Source: an uncultured Opitutia bacterium (GTDB taxonomy: Bacteria > Verrucomicrobiota > Verrucomicrobiia > Opitutales > Coraliomargaritaceae). From it: a stretch of 10,564 bases of DNA. The stretch lies in NCBI GenBank assembly GCA_937899295.1, contig CALBPO010000212.1:1-10564 (forward strand), read 5' to 3'. Shown one piece after another: positions 1 to 6,687 of the stretch. The notes below the pieces were generated by a model. The model did not search any database. It saw only the letters and a list, made by a program, of their open reading frames with translations, and was not told the origin of the DNA. Made by a program: the position numbers and the translations under genes. Each line of letters opens with the position of its first letter. The stretch's first letter is position 1.

Positions 1-548
1 AAAATAAAAAAATTATCGGAGGCGAAATTGGCCACGGTGGCTTTAGGAAAGTTAAAAATACTAATAAAAAAAAACCTTTGTTAATGGATTATATAGATCC
101 AAAAAAAATTACTTACCTACCCAACACAGCTGGATGTTTTAATTCTGAAGAAGCATTAAGAACTTTGAGATTAGCAAGAGAAATAGGAGGATGGAAACTT
201 GTTAAACTAGAAGTTTTGGGAGATAAAAAAAACTTATTTCCAGAAATGATAGAGACACTTAAATCAACAGAAATCCTCTCTAGAGAGGGTTTTAAAGTAA
301 TGGTTTACTGTAATGATGATCCATTAATGGCAAAAAGATTAGAAAATGTTGGTGCTTGTGCAATCATGCCATTAGCTGCTCCAATAGGTTCTGGTCTTGG
401 TATTTTGAATAAAGTAAATATTCCAGTTCCAGAACATTGGAATTATATTGAGTCGATTTTTCCTCCCATACCAGGTCCAACAATAAAAATACAAGGAAAA
501 CCCAACTCAGTTAATCGATCCATTCGAGAAAAATTCAAAAATAGCTGA
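1..548 (+). pseudogene. thiG: Thiazole synthase remnant, 5'-partial, frameshifted, aberrant C-terminus
   Basis: ThiG makes the thiazole phosphate half of thiamine from 1-deoxy-xylulose 5-phosphate, ThiS thiocarboxylate and dehydroglycine. Family signatures are visible in the main frame (frame of base 78): YLPNTAGC at about 111-134, a K-x-E-V-L-G segment near 216-230, an ETLK stretch near 252-263, and the phosphate-binding run [14 protein letters not shown] near 364-405. The frame is open to the window edge, so the TTG at 78 is not a real start. Upstream of about base 44, ThiG-like sequence ([11 protein letters not shown]) is in another frame; one extra A near 44-46 would restore [14 protein letters not shown]. 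After about base 405 the protein no longer resembles ThiG: the expected VPVIVDAGIG core is missing and a foreign tail runs to a TGA at 546-548. With this half of the barrel lost the gene should be non-functional. It is AT-rich, unlike the rest of the window. Sequencing error or a chimeric contig end could explain the damage. Confidence 0.75.
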
Positions 549-921
549 GAAAAATCAAATTTTCTAAAGATCTACAAGGACAGGTTCAAGAGCTATTTCG
601 GTGTCATAATCTGGTAAAGTCGGTAAATTGATGAACTCAAAGCATAGCTTTAAAATGAAAGGAAGGTAGCAGTCAGGCAGCAAAGGAATAATGATTTAGA
701 ACTCAAATTTCTTCCAGTTTAGGGAAGCTTAAAAGTAGATGAAGAATTAAAATATTTACAAAATGGAACCAAACAACTTAAAAAAAGCAGGCCAATCGTC
801 TAGGGACCGCTAGGGAGCCGCCGGAACGCGAAAAACATCAAAACTGGAACCCGCGTTCATTGAAATTGTCAACAAATTCAAGAAAATGCAATCAACTCAA
901 TTAAAAAAGAATAAAAACTGC
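549..921. other. AT-rich stretch without an intact gene
   Basis: No complete gene was found on either strand. Two short stretches look like decayed coding sequence on the plus strand. One at 545-631 reads [18 protein letters not shown] and continues to a TGA that overlaps an ATG (TGATG, 629-633); that ATG opens only 12 codons. The other at 723-803 reads GSLKVDEELKYLQNGTKQL and has no start codon. Neither could be assigned to a family. At about 787-835 the composition shifts sharply to GC-rich, with a heptamer CTAGGGA repeated at 800-806 and 810-816. From about 840 the sequence is A-rich and grades into the 8-bp array. Confidence 0.5.
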
Positions 922-1245
922 AATCTATCGAGAAGTCAATCGAGCAATCAAACAATCAATCAGTCTTTCAGTTAATCAATGAACTAATCAATCAAATAAC
1001 CGAACAATCAAGCAGCCAAGCAATCAAGCAATCAAGCCATCCAACAATCGAGCAATCAAATAATCAAGCAATCAAGCGATCGAGCAACTGATTAATCAAG
1101 CTTGCAAGCAATCAAGCAATGGAGCAATTAAGCAACCGAGTAACGAAGCGATCGAGCAATAAAGGAATCAAGCCATCATAAAATGGAGCATGCAAGCAAT
1201 GCAGTAATCAAACAATCGAGCAATCGAGCAATCAAGCACTCGAGC
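922..1245. repeat. Degenerate 8-bp tandem array, consensus AATCAAGC
   Basis: Written in blocks of eight, 990-1245 gives 32 consecutive units without insertion or deletion. Nine are exactly AATCAAGC (starting at 1006, 1022, 1030, 1062, 1070, 1094, 1110, 1166 and 1230); many others are AATCGAGC, GATCGAGC or one substitution away. Unit position 6 is A in 31 of 32 units, position 2 is A in 28, and position 5 is nearly always a purine. Eight more diverged units occupy 922-985, separated by a half unit AATC at 986-989. The array is not coding: plus-strand frames contain stops, and on the minus strand the unit itself creates TGA repeatedly. There are no spacers, so it is not CRISPR, and the unit is not palindromic. 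It lies between the thiG remnant region and the 3' end of the phosphopantetheinyl transferase gene. Function unknown. Confidence 0.9.
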
Positions 1246-1332
1246 TATGGTTAGAGCTTTCACGAGGCGAAATCCATCAAGTGAACAGCCGCCCATGGCT
1301 AAGAAATGAAGCCTAAAGCAAAAAGTGGCTTC

Positions 1333-2016
1333 TTAGTTTGCGGACGCATCGAAACCTGGCATCCAACACAGGCTCACCACATAGTCGTCCACGATACGAA
1401 AACGAAATCTTAAGCGCAGAAGTTCTGATTTAAAGCGCGCATCCATTTCAAAGATCTTCGCTGCGCCGTTAGCCAAATCTACCTCTAGAGCCAAATCCCT
1501 AAAATTGCCTACGGCGCGCCATTTTGGAAATTGAGCCTTATAAAAGGCCTCCTTTAAACTAAATAGGATCGAGGCTTTCAGCTGATCGCTACCAGCGAAA
1601 CTTTCCTCGATCGGATGCAGCACTTTGCTGATCGCACCCGCACTTAGGCGATTGATTTTCTCTAAATCTAGGCCGAGTAGGCGGCAGTCTCCTGAATTGG
1701 TGGCCATGGCCATCACAAGACCGCGGCAATGAGAGATCGAACCGACCACACCCTCTGGCCACTGGGGAATACCGTCGGCATCGGGCAGCAAGCCCGCGAC
1801 TCCCACTCCGAGTGAATCGAGTGCGCGACGAGCGCACATTCGCCCCCTCGCAAACTCGCGCTGCCGATGCGGCGCCCAAGACTCAACGAGTTGCCGCTCT
1901 TCCGGCAAGAGCTCATCTGAGTGTTGGTCAATCATTGCCACCTCCAAGGCTGCACCCATTGGAGCAAGCGCTTGAGCCACTTCACGTAGCTGGATTATGG
2001 TTTTTTCGGGAGACAT
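1333..2016 (-). CDS. 4'-phosphopantetheinyl transferase, EntD/Sfp type
   Basis: Sfp-type enzymes move the phosphopantetheine arm of coenzyme A onto a serine of carrier proteins used in fatty acid, polyketide or non-ribosomal peptide synthesis, in the cytoplasm. Numbering from the ATG at 2014-2016 (227 residues), the family motifs occur in order: FARGRMCARRAL at 55-66, GSISHCRG at 92-99, the Mg2+-binding LGLDLEK at 114-120 (D117, E119), and the catalytic FSLKEAFYK at 152-160 (K155, E156). Length fits the EntD group. The frame is open upstream to a GTG at 2193, but that extra part is glycine-rich, matches nothing recognised and overlaps a more protein-like frame, so the ATG at 2016 (or possibly one at 2043) is preferred. 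No clear Shine-Dalgarno site precedes it. No carrier protein, polyketide or peptide synthetase gene is in the window, so its partner is unknown. It is transcribed away from the PPK2 gene. Confidence 0.88.
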   Translation of the reverse strand: MSPEKTIIQLREVAQALAPMGAALEVAMIDQHSDELLPEERQLVESWAPHRQREFARGRMCARRALDSLGVGVAGLLPDADGIPQWPEGVVGSISHCRGLVMAMATNSGDCRLLGLDLEKINRLSAGAISKVLHPIEESFAGSDQLKASILFSLKEAFYKAQFPKWRAVGNFRDLALEVDLANGAAKIFEMDARFKSELLRLRFRFRIVDDYVVSLCWMPGFDASAN

Positions 2017-2180
2017 CGGCACCACAGAATCGCTAGAACCCATATATGGCAAGCCACCGTATCCATGTCCTCTGCTAGACCAAGCGAGGCAGCCAAGCCC
2101 GCTACTTTTCGCTCCACGATCTCTGAAACCGCCTGCGAAGGCGAAGCCGCCATGAGTGAGTTCCGTAAATGATCCGGCAT
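1995..2180 (-). CDS. Possible 61-residue protein overlapping the transferase start
   Basis: This minus-strand frame begins with an ATG at 2178-2180 preceded by GGTAAGG, a reasonable Shine-Dalgarno-like site in a window where most genes have none. It ends with TAA at 1995-1997, inside the first codons of the phosphopantetheinyl transferase, overlapping that gene by 22 bases, an arrangement typical of translational coupling. The first 40 residues look protein-like, with an amphipathic stretch AVSEIVERKVAGLAASLGLA, followed by a hydrophobic, cysteine-containing end CHIWVLAILWC. It was not recognised as a family member. Alternatives are a chance frame in a leader, or the original N-terminus of the transferase separated by a frameshift. 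If real, it must share its ~36-bp upstream gap with the divergent PPK2 gene. Confidence 0.3.
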   Translation of the reverse strand: MPDHLRNSLMAASPSQAVSEIVERKVAGLAASLGLAEDMDTVACHIWVLAILWCRCLPKKP

Positions 2181-2216
2181 TGACCTTACCCACGAAATTT
2201 CTCTCACTCTCCCATT

Positions 2217-3035
2217 ATGAAGCTTAGCGATTTCGACGCCTACCGCATCACTAAGATGCAAAACATTCAGTTGGCCAAAGTTCATTCTGACCCCTGGTCA
2301 GACTTACCGATCAGTAAGCAGGAAGCAAGGAAGGAGCTAAGCGCCCTACATGAACGCCTTGCTGACCTACAACAACGCTTCTTCGTCGACCGCCGCAAAA
2401 AGCTACTCTTCGTGCTCCAAGGCATGGATACCAGCGGTAAGAATGGCAGCATCCGCCACGTATTCCGGGGGGTAAATCCCCAGGGCGTCCATGTCGCCAG
2501 CTTTGGAAAACCTTCTACCCGTGAACTGTCGCACGATTACCTCTGGCGCGTCCACAAGCGAACCCCGTCAAAGGGCGAGATCATGATCTTCGACCGTAGC
2601 CACTATGAAGACGTTCTGTCCGTCCGAGTCAACAAGCTCAAGCCCGAAGCCGTCTGGCGTAAACGCTACCGGCATATAAACGACTTTGAACAGCTCTTAA
2701 GCGACGAGGATACCGTTATTATTAAATTCTTCCTTCACATCGATCGTGATACCCAGAAGCAACGCCTCCAAGAGCGCCTTAATACGCCATCCAAAAATTG
2801 GAAATTTGATGAGTCCGACCTGCTCGCCCGCAGTAAATGGGCCGATTATGTGACTGCCTACGAAGAAGTTTTTTCCAAAACGAGCACCAGCCATGCCCCT
2901 TGGTACGTGATTCCTGCCAATAAAAAATGGGCGCGTAACCTTCTCGTCGCTCGTATCGTTGTCGCTTGCCTTGAGGACATGCAACTCAGTTACCCAGAGG
3001 TCGATTACGACCCTGCCGAAGTAGTCATCGATTAA
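2217..3035 (+). CDS. Polyphosphate kinase 2 family (polyphosphate:nucleotide phosphotransferase)
   Basis: PPK2 enzymes transfer phosphate between inorganic polyphosphate and nucleotides, usually regenerating ADP or ATP from AMP or ADP in the cytoplasm. The 272-residue protein has the single-domain P-loop fold: Walker A GMDTSGKNG at 69-77, the following IRHVFRGVNPQGV at 79-91, KPSTRELSHDYLWR at 98-111, the Walker B region IFDRSHYEDV at 124-133, and a lid region with R184, R187 and a KNWKF motif at 193-197, then KWADY at 207-211. Overall layout resembles the short PPK2 proteins (class III-like), some of which act on both mono- and diphosphates; the class and substrate are inferred. The ATG at 2217 gives an N-terminus of normal length; an ATG at 2256 is an alternative. 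Upstream is a run of pyrimidines rather than a Shine-Dalgarno site. No terminator hairpin follows, so transcription may continue into rplU. Confidence 0.92.
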   Translation: MKLSDFDAYRITKMQNIQLAKVHSDPWSDLPISKQEARKELSALHERLADLQQRFFVDRRKKLLFVLQGMDTSGKNGSIRHVFRGVNPQGVHVASFGKPSTRELSHDYLWRVHKRTPSKGEIMIFDRSHYEDVLSVRVNKLKPEAVWRKRYRHINDFEQLLSDEDTVIIKFFLHIDRDTQKQRLQERLNTPSKNWKFDESDLLARSKWADYVTAYEEVFSKTSTSHAPWYVIPANKKWARNLLVARIVVACLEDMQLSYPEVDYDPAEVVID

Positions 3036-3039
3036 TTAG

Positions 3040-3045
3040 TATAAT
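3040..3045 (+). promoter_or_regulatory. Tentative -10 box for rplU-rpmA
   Basis: A perfect TATAAT lies just after the PPK2 stop codon and about 128 bases before the rplU start. No convincing -35 hexamer is seen at the usual distance, so this could be chance in an AT-rich spacer. If used, it gives an untranslated leader of about 120 bases. Confidence 0.25.
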
Positions 3046-3172
3046 TTTTTAATAATCAAATTCATTGTGAGATGGACGAAGCGACCCTGCAAAAGCCCTC
3101 CAAAAACCTGAAAATACCCAAAAAAACGTCTTGATTTCGGTACCTAGCACGATTTGCTCTCCCCCTTTTCCC

Positions 3173-3487
3173 ATGAAAGCCACTATCAAAACACAAGGTC
3201 GCCAATTCACTGTAACTGAAGGCGATGTCCTCAAAGTAAATGCCTTCCCTGAAACGAAGGCTGGAGACTCTGTCGACATCAACGAAGTCCTCATGATCGG
3301 CGAAGGTTCCGATGCTCGCTTTGGCGCCCCTCTCGTCGAGGGTGCATCGGTCAAGGTCACCATTCTCGAAAACAAGAAGGACAAGAAGGTAGTCGTCTTC
3401 AAAAAGAAGCGTCGCCAAGGTTACAAAAAACGCCGCGGTCACCGCCAGCACCTCTCTGTGATCAAAGTCGAATCCATCAAAGGATAA
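3173..3487 (+). CDS. rplU: 50S ribosomal protein L21
   Basis: L21 binds 23S rRNA in the large ribosomal subunit. The 104-residue product matches the family in length and features: an N-terminal [17 protein letters not shown] segment at 2-18, the central beta-barrel with [12 protein letters not shown] at 34-45, and the basic C-terminal rRNA-binding run [17 protein letters not shown] at 74-90. The ATG at 3173 is chosen because the family begins exactly at this point; a TTG at 3131 would add 14 unrelated residues. The 15 bases before the ATG are nearly all pyrimidines, with no Shine-Dalgarno site. It is followed after 29 bases by rpmA, the classic L21-L27 pair, presumably one transcript. Confidence 0.97.
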   Translation: MKATIKTQGRQFTVTEGDVLKVNAFPETKAGDSVDINEVLMIGEGSDARFGAPLVEGASVKVTILENKKDKKVVVFKKKRRQGYKKRRGHRQHLSVIKVESIKG

Positions 3488-3501
3488 TTTTCAACCCACC
3501 T

Positions 3502-3506
3502 AGGAG
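3502..3506 (+). promoter_or_regulatory. Shine-Dalgarno site of rpmA
   Basis: AGGAG ends 10 bases before the rpmA ATG. It is the only textbook ribosome binding site recognised in the window. Confidence 0.75.
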
Positions 3507-3516
3507 ATACTAAAAA

Positions 3517-3771
3517 ATGTCACATAAAAAAGGACAAGGAACTTCACGTAACGGACGCGATAGCAATGCGAAGCGCCTCGGCGTTAAGAAATTTGGCGGT
3601 GAGACAGTCGTCGCGGGCAACATCATCATGCGCCAACGCGGCACACGTTACCATCCTGGTGCCAACGTTGGGATGGGTCGCGACCACACCCTCTTTGCTC
3701 TTAAGGATGGAAACGTTGCTTTCGATAAGCTACATCGTAAGATCAACGTAGTCGAGGCTGCCATTGCTTAA
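3517..3771 (+). CDS. rpmA: 50S ribosomal protein L27
   Basis: L27 lies near the peptidyl transferase centre, where its flexible N-terminus contacts the tRNA ends. The 84-residue protein shows the family core: [23 protein letters not shown] at the N-terminus, [29 protein letters not shown] at 35-63, and a lysine-containing C-terminus. The N-terminus begins at the mature form; there is no extra cleavable leader like that of Firmicutes L27. A proper Shine-Dalgarno site precedes the ATG. It is the second gene of the rplU-rpmA pair and is followed by an intrinsic terminator. Confidence 0.98.
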   Translation: MSHKKGQGTSRNGRDSNAKRLGVKKFGGETVVAGNIIMRQRGTRYHPGANVGMGRDHTLFALKDGNVAFDKLHRKINVVEAAIA

Positions 3772-3805
3772 AGCGATCTCAGGGCAAACAATCCATCACA
3801 CTTTT

Positions 3806-3838
3806 AAATCCCGCCTTCGAGTGAAGCGGGATTTTTTT
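3806..3838 (+). terminator. Intrinsic terminator after rpmA
   Basis: AAATCCCGC at 3806-3814 pairs perfectly with GCGGGATTT at 3826-3834 (9 bp, 11-base loop), and the stem runs straight into a T-tract (3832-3838). It lies 34 bases after the rpmA stop. The opposite strand has only a short, interrupted T-run (TTTAAAAG), so it may act weakly on the priA transcript as well, whose stop lies about 90 bases away. Confidence 0.9.
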
Positions 3839-3928
3839 GTGGCTGCGATTTGTTAGTTAACACGCGCTCTCCATTCTGAGTAGCAAGATGTGTATTTTTC
3901 TATCTATGGGCTGCCTTAACTGCTGCAA

Positions 3929-6193
3929 CTAAGACATATTCATCGGATCCACGTCGATCAGGTCGATCACTTCTTTATCCATTTTAAACTGCTCCCTCAG
4001 TTTGGCGAGTTGAGAGATCACGCGACTGGCACTGGGAGCGAAATACCAGAGCTGAAAACGATACTCGTCGCGGATCTTTTCAATGGGTGCAGGTGCAGGG
4101 CCTCTGATCTCTAGCTGACCTTCCATATTCTCTTCGAGGACTTTGAGCCATTGCTCGATGTAGAAATTCACCTTGTCAGGGTTGCGCCCACGGAAAAGGT
4201 GGCGGATCAGGTGACGGAAAGGCGGGTAGTTGAACTCACGACGTTGCTCTAATTCTTCGAGTTGAAAACCATCGAAATCGGACTTTCTCGCAAACTGTAT
4301 GGGCGGCGCGTGCGGCGTGCTGGTTTGTATCACGACCTCGCCCGCACGGTCACCGCGACCGGAGCGACCAGATACTTGCACGATGAGCTGAAAAGTACGC
4401 TCGGCTGCGCGGAAGTCCTCAACGTGCAAGGATTTATCGGCATCGACGAGGCCGACTAAGGTGACATTGGGGAAGTCTAAGCCTTTGGCAATCATCTGCG
4501 TGCCGACGAGAAGATCAATTTTACCTATTCGAAAGTCGTTGAGAATTTTTCGGTAAAGATTTTTCTTCGACATCGAATCCGCATCCATGCGCACGATTTT
4601 GGCGCGAGGGAGGATTTTTTGTACGATGTCTTCAATCTTTTGTGTGCCCAAGCCCTTCTTACGGATATTAAGCGATTGGCACTCGGGGCATTTGTGCGGG
4701 GCCTCGCGCTGCTCGGCGCAAAGGTGGCAGCGGAGCTTACCGTCCGTGCGGTGAAAAGTCATGGGGATGCTGCAATGCTCACAGGTCGCGACGTAGCCGC
4801 AGTCCGGACAGAGGATACTGGTGGAAAACCCGCGGCGATTAAGAAAGAGGATGCTCTGCTCTTTCTTTTCGAAGCGGTCGACCAGCTTGTCCGCGAGCGT
4901 TCGCGAAATGGGCGAAGCCCCCTTGCCTTGCAGCGATTCTCGGCGCATGTCGACAAGGTGAATCTTAGGTAGCTGGCGGTGATCGACGCGATTGAGGATT
5001 TTATCGACGGCGTATTTGCCGCGTTCCACATTGTAAAGCGACTCGAGCGAGGGGGTGGCCGAGCCTAGCACGCAAACGGATTTGTTGATCAACGCACGAT
5101 AGACGGCGACATCGCGCCCATTGTAACGAGGCGACTCCTCCTGTTTGTAGGACGGCTCGTGCTCCTCGTCCACAATCATGAGCTTGAGGTTTTGTACAGG
5201 GGCGAATACCGCCGAACGGGCACCTACCACGACATGAGCTTCACCACTAGCGAGCGCCTTCCAAGCATCGTAACGCTCTCCCTCAGACAAATGGCTATGC
5301 CAGACAACCGTATGAACGCCACGCGCTTCAAGTCGCGCGCGAACGCGCCCGACAGTTTGCGGCGCGAGGGCAACTTCGGGCACCAAAAAAATCACACCGC
5401 CGCCTTCAGCCACGATCTTTTCGATGGCATTAAGGTAGACTTCTGTCTTGCCCGATCCAGTGACGCCATGGAGCAAGCGCACGCTGAATGTTTCTGCGGA
5501 GATAGCCTGATGGATGGCAGCCACAGCGACATCTTGTTCCTCCGTCAGCACGGGGCGCGTCTCAGTTACGACGGTCTCCTGATCGCCTAGTTCGTCCTCA
5601 TAGGCGATGCGTTCTTCTTCGGTGTCAGTCTCGCGGAGGAAGCCCTTTCCCACGAGGCCATCACAGGCCGAAGCGCTGATCTTCATAGCTTTGAGGATGT
5701 CGGCTCGCGGCAGTGGCTTCACTTGCTGGCTGATAAATTTAAGAATCGCAGCTTGCTTGGGCGCACGCTTCTCGAGTGCGGCAAGCTCCTCGGCAGTCGG
5801 GGCTTTACCTTTGGAGATGTAGAGGCGGGTCTTGGGCTTCATCCCCTTACGAATAGCAGCGGGGATCATCGTCTCCAAGATGGCCTCAGGAGTCGCGGCA
5901 TAGTATTGCTGCGCCCAGCGAAAGAGTTCCATTAAATCGGGCGGTAACACTGGATAAGGCTGCACGAGCTCGAAGAGCATTTTCAACTTACCCGGCGGCA
6001 CGACTTGCTCCGTACCGAAGCGGAGAACGACACCTAGTTCACTTCGCCGGCGCAGCGGGATACGAACCAATGAACCGACTTTGATCCGCTCATGGCAGGT
6101 CGGCGGCACCGCGTAGGCTAATGCCCTATCAAAGCCGGACAGGGCGATGACTTCGACAATGGCGGTGTCGTGGGTTGGCTCAGGTTTGGGCAT
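3929..6193 (-). CDS. priA: Primosomal replication restart helicase PriA
   Basis: PriA is a 3'-to-5' superfamily 2 DNA helicase that recognises stalled or repaired forks and recruits DnaB to restart replication. The 754-residue protein is full length. The N-terminal 3'-end DNA-binding domain covers about 10-115. The helicase core has Walker A GVTGSGKT at 243-250, [10 protein letters not shown] at 271-280, VGARSAVF at 323-330, DEEH at 342-345 and GSATPS at 377-382. Eight cysteines (462, 465, 471, 474, 489, 492, 502, 505) form the two zinc sites embedded between the helicase lobes. [14 protein letters not shown] at 564-577 and [15 protein letters not shown] at 606-620 are motifs V and VI. The C-terminal domain follows from about 640. 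The ATG at 6193 gives a normal N-terminus; a GGAG lies about 18 bases upstream, too far to be convincing. It is last in the co-directional run, 83 bases after the TPR gene. Confidence 0.97.
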   Translation of the reverse strand: MPKPEPTHDTAIVEVIALSGFDRALAYAVPPTCHERIKVGSLVRIPLRRRSELGVVLRFGTEQVVPPGKLKMLFELVQPYPVLPPDLMELFRWAQQYYAATPEAILETMIPAAIRKGMKPKTRLYISKGKAPTAEELAALEKRAPKQAAILKFISQQVKPLPRADILKAMKISASACDGLVGKGFLRETDTEEERIAYEDELGDQETVVTETRPVLTEEQDVAVAAIHQAISAETFSVRLLHGVTGSGKTEVYLNAIEKIVAEGGGVIFLVPEVALAPQTVGRVRARLEARGVHTVVWHSHLSEGERYDAWKALASGEAHVVVGARSAVFAPVQNLKLMIVDEEHEPSYKQEESPRYNGRDVAVYRALINKSVCVLGSATPSLESLYNVERGKYAVDKILNRVDHRQLPKIHLVDMRRESLQGKGASPISRTLADKLVDRFEKKEQSILFLNRRGFSTSILCPDCGYVATCEHCSIPMTFHRTDGKLRCHLCAEQREAPHKCPECQSLNIRKKGLGTQKIEDIVQKILPRAKIVRMDADSMSKKNLYRKILNDFRIGKIDLLVGTQMIAKGLDFPNVTLVGLVDADKSLHVEDFRAAERTFQLIVQVSGRSGRGDRAGEVVIQTSTPHAPPIQFARKSDFDGFQLEELEQRREFNYPPFRHLIRHLFRGRNPDKVNFYIEQWLKVLEENMEGQLEIRGPAPAPIEKIRDEYRFQLWYFAPSASRVISQLAKLREQFKMDKEVIDLIDVDPMNMS

Positions 6194-6246
6194 CGAGTAG
6201 ATCTTTAAAGGCTCCGGCTACCGCGGCAAGCGCAAGTCACACTGTT

Positions 6247-6262
6247 GTCTCCAGATGGAGAC
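6247..6262. other. Small perfect hairpin between the TPR gene and priA
   Basis: GTCTCC at 6247-6252 pairs with GGAGAC at 6257-6262 around a four-base loop. No T-tract follows on either strand, so it is not an ordinary terminator. It sits in the 83-base gap before priA and may be an RNA-stabilising or attenuating structure, or chance. Confidence 0.3.
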
Positions 6263-6276
6263 GTGCTCATGGCCGT

Positions 6277-6642
6277 TTAGCCAATCTCCAAATCAATCAA
6301 TAACTCTTGGAAGCCTGAATAATTCTTCAAGTCGTTGAGGTCGGGATCGTGCTGCATCCAGTGGAAATCTTTGTAACCAAGCGAAATCGCCGAGCGCAGC
6401 ACTTTGACCGCCTCCGCCTTACGTCCTTTTAGGCTGAGACTGCATGCTAAATTGTAGTGCGCGGTGGGGTCTCCGGGATCGAGCCGCACGAGCTTACGAT
6501 CCATCTTCAACCCAGCATCAATACGCCCAGCCTTCGTGTAAATATGAGCTAACGCAGAAGCTACGCGCAGATCTTTAGGCATGCGCTTATGCAAGCTTTC
6601 AAAAAAACTAAGTTCAAATTCTAGATTAGGTCGTGACGCCAT
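6277..6642 (-). CDS. Small TPR-repeat protein
   Basis: From the ATG at 6640-6642 this is a 121-residue soluble protein with no signal peptide or membrane segment. Two tetratricopeptide repeats are visible: about 24-57, containing ASALAHIYTKAGRIDAGLKM and ending LDPGD, and about 58-91, containing AHYNLACSLSLKGRKAEAVK. The end has DPDLNDLK and FQELL, an end-cap often seen after TPR repeats. TPR proteins are protein-binding scaffolds; the partner here is unknown. The frame extends seven codons further to a TTG at 6663, but the ATG is the more likely start. Upstream bases are pyrimidine-rich without a Shine-Dalgarno site. It lies in the same run as the RNA helicase (whose stop is 24 bases before the TTG) and priA; a link to either is not shown by the sequence. 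Confidence 0.8.
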   Translation of the reverse strand: MASRPNLEFELSFFESLHKRMPKDLRVASALAHIYTKAGRIDAGLKMDRKLVRLDPGDPTAHYNLACSLSLKGRKAEAVKVLRSAISLGYKDFHWMQHDPDLNDLKNYSGFQELLIDLEIG

Positions 6643-6687
6643 AGGACGGGTGAAGCAGATCAAAAAATCACAAAAAGGCAGCCCGGC

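Noticed and set aside
78..80. TTG as the start of the thiG-like protein
   Set aside because: The frame is open to base 3 and ThiG-like residues precede it, so the gene continues upstream across a frameshift.
922..1245. CRISPR array
   Set aside because: The repeat unit is 8 bp, units abut directly with no unique spacers, and no cas gene is nearby.
922..1245. Repeat-encoded protein
   Set aside because: All three plus frames would encode the same permuted octapeptide (IKQSSNQA), but each is broken by stops; the minus-strand unit itself creates TGA.
2040..2049. 10-bp palindrome CCATATATGG as an operator
   Set aside because: It stands alone, falls in a possible coding stretch, and no regulator or second copy supports it.
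2017..2193. Long N-terminus of the phosphopantetheinyl transferase from a GTG at 2193
   Set aside because: The 59 extra residues are glycine-rich and match nothing in the family, and the resulting length would exceed the EntD group.
3046..3172. Ribosomal protein leader RNA (L21-type) before rplU
   Set aside because: The ~125-base spacer is A- and C-rich with no convincing stem or known motif.
5159..5590. 143-codon plus-strand frame inside priA
   Set aside because: It is an antisense shadow of a conserved helicase gene, with no start signal and an unnatural peptide composition. Other frames inside priA, the helicase, mgtE and pdxH were dropped for the same reason.
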